From NCBI RefSeq assembly GCF_004137765.1, contig NZ_NOIS01000003.1, positions 1-64,000 on the forward strand: DNA of 64,000 nt, written 5' to 3'. Position 1 is the stretch's first letter; each line of letters starts with the position of its first letter. Made by a program: the position numbers and the translations under genes. The notes under the pieces were generated by a model. It was not told the DNA's origin. It saw nothing but the letters and a program-made list of their open reading frames with translations, and ran no database searches. Source of the stretch: Rothia uropygialis. Lineage in GTDB: Bacteria; Actinomycetota; Actinomycetes; Actinomycetales; Micrococcaceae. Positions 59,552 to 64,000 of this stretch are shown here, piece after piece.

Positions 59552-61654
59552 CTACTCCTTCTCGACTAGCGTCAGCACGTCGTACGTCGCCACGACCTCG
59601 TCGTCCTGGTTGGTCAAGCGGGCGTCCCAGGCGACCTCGCCGTAATCGTCCGTGACGCGCGGGGTGATGCGCTTGGCCGTCAGGGTCACGCGGAACGAAT
59701 CGTCGTAGGTGACGGGCGTGATGAATCGCAGATTCTCCAGACCGTAATTGGCCAGGACCGGCCCCGGTGCGGGCTCCACGAACAGGCCCGCGGCCCACGA
59801 GACCAGCAGATAGCCGTGGGCGACGCGGCGCGGGAAGAACGGATTGGCGGTCGCGGCCTCCTCATTGGTGTGCGCGTAGAACGTGTCCCCGGTCGACTCC
59901 GCGAATTCCGTGATGTCCTCCAGGGTGACTTTCCGCAGGTCGGAACGGAACTGGTCGCCGATGCGAAGTTCGGCCAGTGACTTGCGGAACGGATGCGTGC
60001 CGGTCCCGTTCTCAACCTCATCGCGCGTCACGGTCTGCGCCGTCGCCCCCCAGTGCCACACGCCGGTCACCCCGGTCAGCAGGTCAGGTGAACCCTGCAC
60101 GGCCGTGCGTTGCATATAGTGCTTGACGCCACGGACACCGCCGAGCTCTTCGCCGCCGCCAGCTCGACCCGGACCGCCGTGGACGAGTTGAGGCATCGGC
60201 GAGCCGTGGCCCGTCGAGGTCTTGGCGTCGTCGCGGTCGAGGAAGAGCACGCGGCCGTGATGAGCACCGATCCCGGCAGCGAATTCGCCGGCGGTCAGGG
60301 GATCGTGAGTGCACACCGTGGCAACCAACGAGCCGCCACCGAGGGCAGCGAGCTCCACGGCTTCCTCGATGTCGCCCGAATACCCCAGAACCGAGGTAAC
60401 GGGACCGAATGCTTCGACACTGTGCGCCTCGCGTGTGCGTGCATCGTCGAATTCGAGCACCGTGACGGGGAAGAACGCACCCTCGGCCGGAACTGTATCC
60501 AGTGCGTCCGGTCCGCCCACGCGGACGGATCCGCCGGCGTCGACGAGCCTGCGCACGGCCTTGAGCACTTCTTCGCGCTGCTCAGGGGAGGCCAGCGCGC
60601 CGACCGTGGTCGCTTTGTCCCGAGGGTCCCCGACGACGCCGCGCTCGGCAATGCGGGCCTCGAGCGCGTCCACGACCGGTCTGCGCATCCTGTCCGGAAC
60701 GATGACCCGGCGGATCGCGGTGCACTTCTGCCCGGCCTTGGCGGTGATCTCGAGGACCACTGACTTGATGAACGCCGCGAACTCCGGGGAATCCTCGGTG
60801 ACGTCAGGTCCCAGGATGGCCGCGTTGAGCGAGTCGGTCTCTGCCGTGAACCGGACGCCGCCCTCAATCACGTTCGGATGCTGGCGCAGCGAATTCGCAG
60901 TCGCCGCCGATCCTGTGAAGGCCACGTGATCGCGCATGTCCAGGTGATCCAGAAGATCCCGAGCCGAGCCGGAGATCAGCTGGATCGAGCCTTCAGGCAG
61001 CAATCCCGACTCGACCATGAGCCGCACGCATTTTTCCGAGACGTAAGCGGTCGGTGTGGCGGGCTTGACCACGGTGGGCATCCCGGCGATGAACGCCGGG
61101 GCGAATTTCTCGAGCATTCCCCACACCGGGAAGTTGAACGCGTTGATCTGCACGGCAACACCTGGCAGACGGGTGTAGATGTGCTCGCCGAGGAAGCTGC
61201 CGTCACCGGAGAGCTGTTCGACAGCGCCGTCGACGATCACATTGGCGTTGGGCAGTTCACGGCGGGCCTTGGACGAGAACGTGAAGAGCGTACCGATACC
61301 ACCGTCAGTGTCGATCAGATGGTCCTTGGCGGTTGCACCGGTCAGGTAGGAGACCTCGTACAGCTCATCCTTGCGCTCGTTGAGGTACATCGCGAGTTTT
61401 TTGACGATCAGTGCCCGTTCGTGGATGGTCAGCTCGCCCAGCGACTTCTGGCCGCTCTCACGTCCGTATCGGATGACCTCGGCGGTATCGATACCGTCGG
61501 TACTGACACGTACCACGGGATCACCCGTCGCCGCATTGACGACGTCGACGGCTCGCTCCGGCTCGTCCGGGCGCCACCATTGCCCTCGCACGTAACTCGG
61601 CAATATCTCGGTGGCCTGGGTGGTTGTAGCCTCGTATCGGGTTTGGGTGGTCAC
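59552..61654 (-). CDS. paaZ: Bifunctional oxepin-CoA hydrolase / semialdehyde dehydrogenase PaaZ
   Basis: A 700-residue fusion. Residues about 1-520 are an aldehyde dehydrogenase (INAFNFPVWGMLEKFAPAFIAGMP, FTGSAATA, AGQKCTAIRRVIVP with catalytic Cys); residues about 540-700 are an MaoC-type hydratase (HTNEEAATANPFFPRRVAHGYLLVSWAAGLF). It opens oxepin-CoA and oxidises the aldehyde. The start GTG 61654 is preferred (AGGGAG upstream); a TTG at 61675 is an alternative. A perfect PaaR palindrome lies just upstream. Confidence 0.92.
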   Translation of the reverse strand: MTTQTRYEATTTQATEILPSYVRGQWWRPDEPERAVDVVNAATGDPVVRVSTDGIDTAEVIRYGRESGQKSLGELTIHERALIVKKLAMYLNERKDELYEVSYLTGATAKDHLIDTDGGIGTLFTFSSKARRELPNANVIVDGAVEQLSGDGSFLGEHIYTRLPGVAVQINAFNFPVWGMLEKFAPAFIAGMPTVVKPATPTAYVSEKCVRLMVESGLLPEGSIQLISGSARDLLDHLDMRDHVAFTGSAATANSLRQHPNVIEGGVRFTAETDSLNAAILGPDVTEDSPEFAAFIKSVVLEITAKAGQKCTAIRRVIVPDRMRRPVVDALEARIAERGVVGDPRDKATTVGALASPEQREEVLKAVRRLVDAGGSVRVGGPDALDTVPAEGAFFPVTVLEFDDARTREAHSVEAFGPVTSVLGYSGDIEEAVELAALGGGSLVATVCTHDPLTAGEFAAGIGAHHGRVLFLDRDDAKTSTGHGSPMPQLVHGGPGRAGGGEELGGVRGVKHYMQRTAVQGSPDLLTGVTGVWHWGATAQTVTRDEVENGTGTHPFRKSLAELRIGDQFRSDLRKVTLEDITEFAESTGDTFYAHTNEEAATANPFFPRRVAHGYLLVSWAAGLFVEPAPGPVLANYGLENLRFITPVTYDDSFRVTLTAKRITPRVTDDYGEVAWDARLTNQDDEVVATYDVLTLVEKE

Positions 61655-61681
61655 GGGTGGATTCACTCCCTGCAATAAATT

Positions 61682-61699
61682 AGCCGAACGTTCGGTCAG
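61682..61699. promoter_or_regulatory. PaaR operator between paaZ and the divergent thioesterase
   Basis: AGCCGAACGTTCGGTCAG contains the perfect 12-bp palindrome CCGAACGTTCGG, the best of the three PaaR-type sites. It can control both divergent genes. Confidence 0.75.
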
Positions 61700-61775
61700 T
61701 AATTAGTGTCAGAATAGCCCACGTCACAGTCGCGTGCCACAACGCGGCCCGGCACAAAGTCATGAGGAGGTCTCA

Positions 61776-62246
61776 TTGGAGAACCAGTCAGTCAACGCAC
61801 AAGACCAGGCAACCGGAACGGAACAGGACTCAACACGGCTGGTGGGCCGCATCGACCCGGGCGAACTCGACCACAAGCTCAACATCGAATTCGAGGAGCA
61901 GACGCCGGAACGAGTGGTGGCGACCATGCCGGTCGAGGGCAACCGCCAGGGACACGGAATCCTGCACGGAGGAGCGTCGATCGCCCTGGCAGAATCCACG
62001 GGCTCCTGGGCGGCCGTGTTGCACGCCGCCCAGTTCGGGAAGATCGCAGTCGGGATTGAGGTCAATGCCACGCACCACTCCTCGGCAACCGAAGGCACCG
62101 TGCGAGCGGTTGCGACGCCGATCAAGCTGGGGCGCTCGATGACCAGCCACGAAGTTGTTATGACGCACGTCGAGACCGGTCGGCGTCTCTGCACCGTTCG
62201 GATCAGCAACTACCTCAAGCCCGCGCCGGAAGGGTTCTTCGACTGA
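61776..62246 (+). CDS. Hotdog thioesterase, PaaI/EntH type
   Basis: A 156-residue protein starting at TTG 61776, chosen because AGGAGG lies 5 bases upstream; the frame is open from 61734. Conserved: GNRQGHGILHGGASIALAESTGSWAA and AVGIEVNATHHSSATEG. It resembles 1,4-dihydroxy-2-naphthoyl-CoA/EntH-type thioesterases. Divergent from paaZ with the PaaR site between, so probably a second phenylacetate-induced thioesterase. Confidence 0.88.
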   Translation: MENQSVNAQDQATGTEQDSTRLVGRIDPGELDHKLNIEFEEQTPERVVATMPVEGNRQGHGILHGGASIALAESTGSWAAVLHAAQFGKIAVGIEVNATHHSSATEGTVRAVATPIKLGRSMTSHEVVMTHVETGRRLCTVRISNYLKPAPEGFFD

Positions 62247-62276
62247 GGCACGCCCGGACGTACCGGGGCGTTGGGT

Positions 62277-62328
62277 GCATATCGGGCCCTGAGATGATCC
62301 GATGCGCACATAACGTACCGATATGCAG
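62277..62328. terminator. Inverted repeat between convergent genes
   Basis: TGCATATCGG (62277-62286) and CCGATATGCA (62319-62328) are perfectly complementary with a 32-base loop, between the thioesterase and paaH ends. A possible bidirectional terminator. Confidence 0.45.
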
Positions 62329-62337
62329 CTCGAGGCG

Positions 62338-63204
62338 CTACTCGTACGAGTAGAAGCCCTTCCCGGTCTTCTTGCCCAGCTCACCGCGTTCGACCATGTC
62401 CCGCATGAGTTGCGGCGGGCTGAAGCGCGGCCCCAGCTTGGACTCGAGGTATTCGGCGATGTCGAGGCGCACGTCCACGCCCACAATGTCCGTCAGCCCC
62501 AGGGGGCCGACCGGATGCTTGTATCCCAGGGTCATCGCATGATCGATGTCCTCGGGCGAGGCGACCCCCTCCTCGACCATGCGGATCGCTTCCAGGGACA
62601 GGGCGATTCCAAGTCGCGAGGACGCGAAGCCGGGGGCATCGTGCACGGTCACCGGGGTCTTGTTCAGCCCGGCCACCCACTCCCGGGTAAAGCCCTGCAA
62701 TTCCTTCGACGTCCTATTCCCCACGACGACCTCTACGAGTTTGGAGGCCGGTACCGGGTTGAAGAAGTGCAGACCGCAGAACCGTTCGGGACGCTCCAGG
62801 GTGTCGGCCAGCCCGTCCACGGACATCGAGGATGTATTGGTCGCGAGCCACGAATTCTCGTCCACATTCGACTCTGCCCTGCGAAGGGACTCGACCTTGA
62901 GATCCCAGATCTCCGGAACGGCCTCGATCACCAGGTGGCAGTCGGCAAAGGCGGAAGCATCGGTCGCGGTCTCCAGTTTCTTGGCCCACTCGTCGGCTTC
63001 TCCGCTGATCTTGCCGCGCTCGACGGAAGCACGGATGTCCTTCTCGATGCGAGCCCGAGCGGATTGAGCGGCGTCGTCATTGACCTCGACGACGGTCACT
63101 GCCGCCCCTGAGATCAGGAACGCATGAGCTATCCCAGCCCCCATGCGGCCACCGCCAAGTACTCCTACGCGTTCGGGAACTTGCTGCTTGTCATGCGCGC
63201 TCAC
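62338..63204 (-). CDS. paaH: 3-hydroxyadipyl-CoA dehydrogenase PaaH
   Basis: A 288-residue 3-hydroxyacyl-CoA dehydrogenase: NAD motif VGVLGGGRMGAGIAHAF, catalytic region SSMSVDGLADTLERPERFCGLHFFNPVP (His), and GFASSRLGIALSLEAIRMVEEG. It oxidises 3-hydroxyadipyl-CoA in the lower phenylacetate pathway. Its GTG start directly follows the upstream stop (TAAGTG). Confidence 0.9.
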   Translation of the reverse strand: MSAHDKQQVPERVGVLGGGRMGAGIAHAFLISGAAVTVVEVNDDAAQSARARIEKDIRASVERGKISGEADEWAKKLETATDASAFADCHLVIEAVPEIWDLKVESLRRAESNVDENSWLATNTSSMSVDGLADTLERPERFCGLHFFNPVPASKLVEVVVGNRTSKELQGFTREWVAGLNKTPVTVHDAPGFASSRLGIALSLEAIRMVEEGVASPEDIDHAMTLGYKHPVGPLGLTDIVGVDVRLDIAEYLESKLGPRFSPPQLMRDMVERGELGKKTGKGFYSYE

Positions 63205-63975
63205 TTAGCTGCGCTCCTTCCTGCGGTCCAAGAAAGACTGCATCCGGTCGAATTTGGCGGGAGACTCGAACAAGACCGCCTGGGCGAGCTCGTCGACGTA
63301 TGGGTGCGCCTCCCGAGGCATATGGAAGACGCCTTTGGCGATCCGGACCGCGAGCGGGTCTTGCTTGGCGATCCGATCGGCAAGACCGTCGGCGGCATCG
63401 AGTAGGTCCTGTGATTCGTGGATTTCGGTAATGAGGCCCGCCGCGAGGGCCTCCTCGGCCCCCAGCGTGCGCCCTGCGAACAGCAACTCCTTGGCCAACG
63501 GTTCTCCGGCGAGTTCCTTGAGCCGCCACATGGCCCCGGCTGCTGCCACGATGCCGAGACCGGTCTCCGGCTGACCGATCTTGATCTGGGGTGTCCCGAT
63601 GCGAAAATCTGCGGCCCAGGCGAGCTCGGCACCGCCGCCCAGGGCGTAGCCGTCGAGGGCCGCGATCACGGGCATCGGAAGGCTCGCCAACCTCTCGAAG
63701 AGCCGCGAATTGATTCCGCGCAGTGCATCGTCCCGACGCCGTTCGCGCAACTGGGCAATATCCGCACCGGATGCGAAGATACCCTTTCCGTTCGTCTCCG
63801 TTCCGGAGAGGACCAGGATTTTCGGTTCGGATTCCAGGTGCGCGCAGACCCGGTGCAACTCGCCGATCATGGTCGCGTCGATCGCGTTGCGAACCTCGGG
63901 CCTATTGAGGCGAACGTGGAGCCGGTCTTCGCGCTCCTGAATCTCGATCGCCGTGAAGTCACCGGTCAATTCCAT
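63205..63975 (-). CDS. paaF: Enoyl-CoA hydratase, probable PaaF
   Basis: A 256-residue crotonase: FASGADIAQL and ALDGYALGGGAELAWAADF (oxyanion hole), KIGQPETGLGIVAAAGAMWRL with the catalytic Glu kept. That fits a true hydratase such as PaaF (2,3-dehydroadipyl-CoA hydratase), in contrast to the paaG-like gene at 43362. The ATG at 63975 follows GAAAGGGT. It is coupled to paaH; a thiolase (paaJ) may lie beyond the window. Confidence 0.82.
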   Translation of the reverse strand: MELTGDFTAIEIQEREDRLHVRLNRPEVRNAIDATMIGELHRVCAHLESEPKILVLSGTETNGKGIFASGADIAQLRERRRDDALRGINSRLFERLASLPMPVIAALDGYALGGGAELAWAADFRIGTPQIKIGQPETGLGIVAAAGAMWRLKELAGEPLAKELLFAGRTLGAEEALAAGLITEIHESQDLLDAADGLADRIAKQDPLAVRIAKGVFHMPREAHPYVDELAQAVLFESPAKFDRMQSFLDRRKERS

Positions 63976-64000
63976 GGTCTATACCCTTTCGAGGAGGAGA

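Noticed and set aside
58671-59798. A single intact 375-codon minus-strand gene
   Set aside because: Its first part is antisense-like sequence of the paaZ end and its last part overlaps the porter gene; only codons near 59040-59309 look like protein (VOC remnant).
1-64000. tRNA genes or tRNA-targeted attachment sites
   Set aside because: A few T-loop-like strings (for example near 25060 and 27858) lie inside coding regions and lack the cloverleaf partners.
1-64000. CRISPR array or intact insertion sequence
   Set aside because: No regularly spaced repeats and no transposase-like protein were seen.

Overview
The window is GC-rich, gene-dense DNA of a high-GC Gram-positive bacterium. Several traits point to Actinobacteria, order Micrococcales (probably Micrococcaceae; genus not resolvable from this sequence): purS-purQ-purL, a CtpE-like P-type ATPase, a corynebacterial-style heme system (four-HtaA-domain wall protein, hmuTUV, heme oxygenase) with a DtxR-like iron box, an LAxTG sorting signal, LGFP repeats, a SAM-IV-type riboswitch, and many promoters whose -10 box lies about 6 bp before the start codon (leaderless mRNAs). 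No tRNA, rRNA, CRISPR array or intact insertion sequence was seen.

Layout. 1-3.4 kb: a cut DUF488 gene, then a glucose dehydrogenase and GH15 glucosidase/trehalase pair. 3.5-12.6 kb: an accessory catabolic cluster on the minus strand in two transcription units. One carries a SnoaL-flavin reductase fusion, an NCS1 permease and an isochorismatase-fold hydrolase. The other carries a GntR regulator, two tandem DUF1185 proteins, an alpha/beta hydrolase, an aldehyde dehydrogenase, a 4-OT tautomerase and a luciferase-like monooxygenase. The parts resemble those of the Rut (uracil) and Arthrobacter Pyr (pyridine) ring-opening pathways, but the set matches no pathway known to me. 12.6-13.8 kb is a poorly explained intergenic stretch.

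13.8-31.5 kb is mostly core genome: purSQL, a membrane transporter, the P-type ATPase, a beta-glucoside-type PTS EIIBCA behind a LicT/BglG antiterminator target, a thioesterase, a secreted GH25/LGFP lysozyme, an amino-acid permease, an MBL-fold hydrolase, a queuosine-precursor transporter, a pyridoxine/HMP kinase-like protein, a TetR regulator and a small conserved protein. 31.6-38.8 kb is the heme-iron locus: hmuV-hmuU-hmuT and the HtaA protein on one strand, heme oxygenase divergent, with an iron box and two tandem palindromes between them. 38.8-43.3 kb holds a TetR/DHA2 efflux pair and an NtaA/SnaA/DmoA-like monooxygenase behind the SAM riboswitch, which suggests sulfur scavenging.

43.3-64 kb is the phenylacetate (paa) region: paaG-like gene, paaABCDE, paaI, paaK, paaR, paaZ, a second thioesterase, paaH and paaF-like gene. 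Three near-identical PaaR-type operators link its units. It is interrupted between paaR and paaZ by an 8-kb sugar locus (two MFS sugar porters, GH172 hydrolase, LacI regulator, FucI-type isomerase) bordered on its far side by gene debris, including a 78-bp copy of the 3' part of paaR. Because GH172 enzymes can release D-arabinofuranose and FucI accepts D-arabinose, this may be a D-arabinan or D-arabinose utilisation island.
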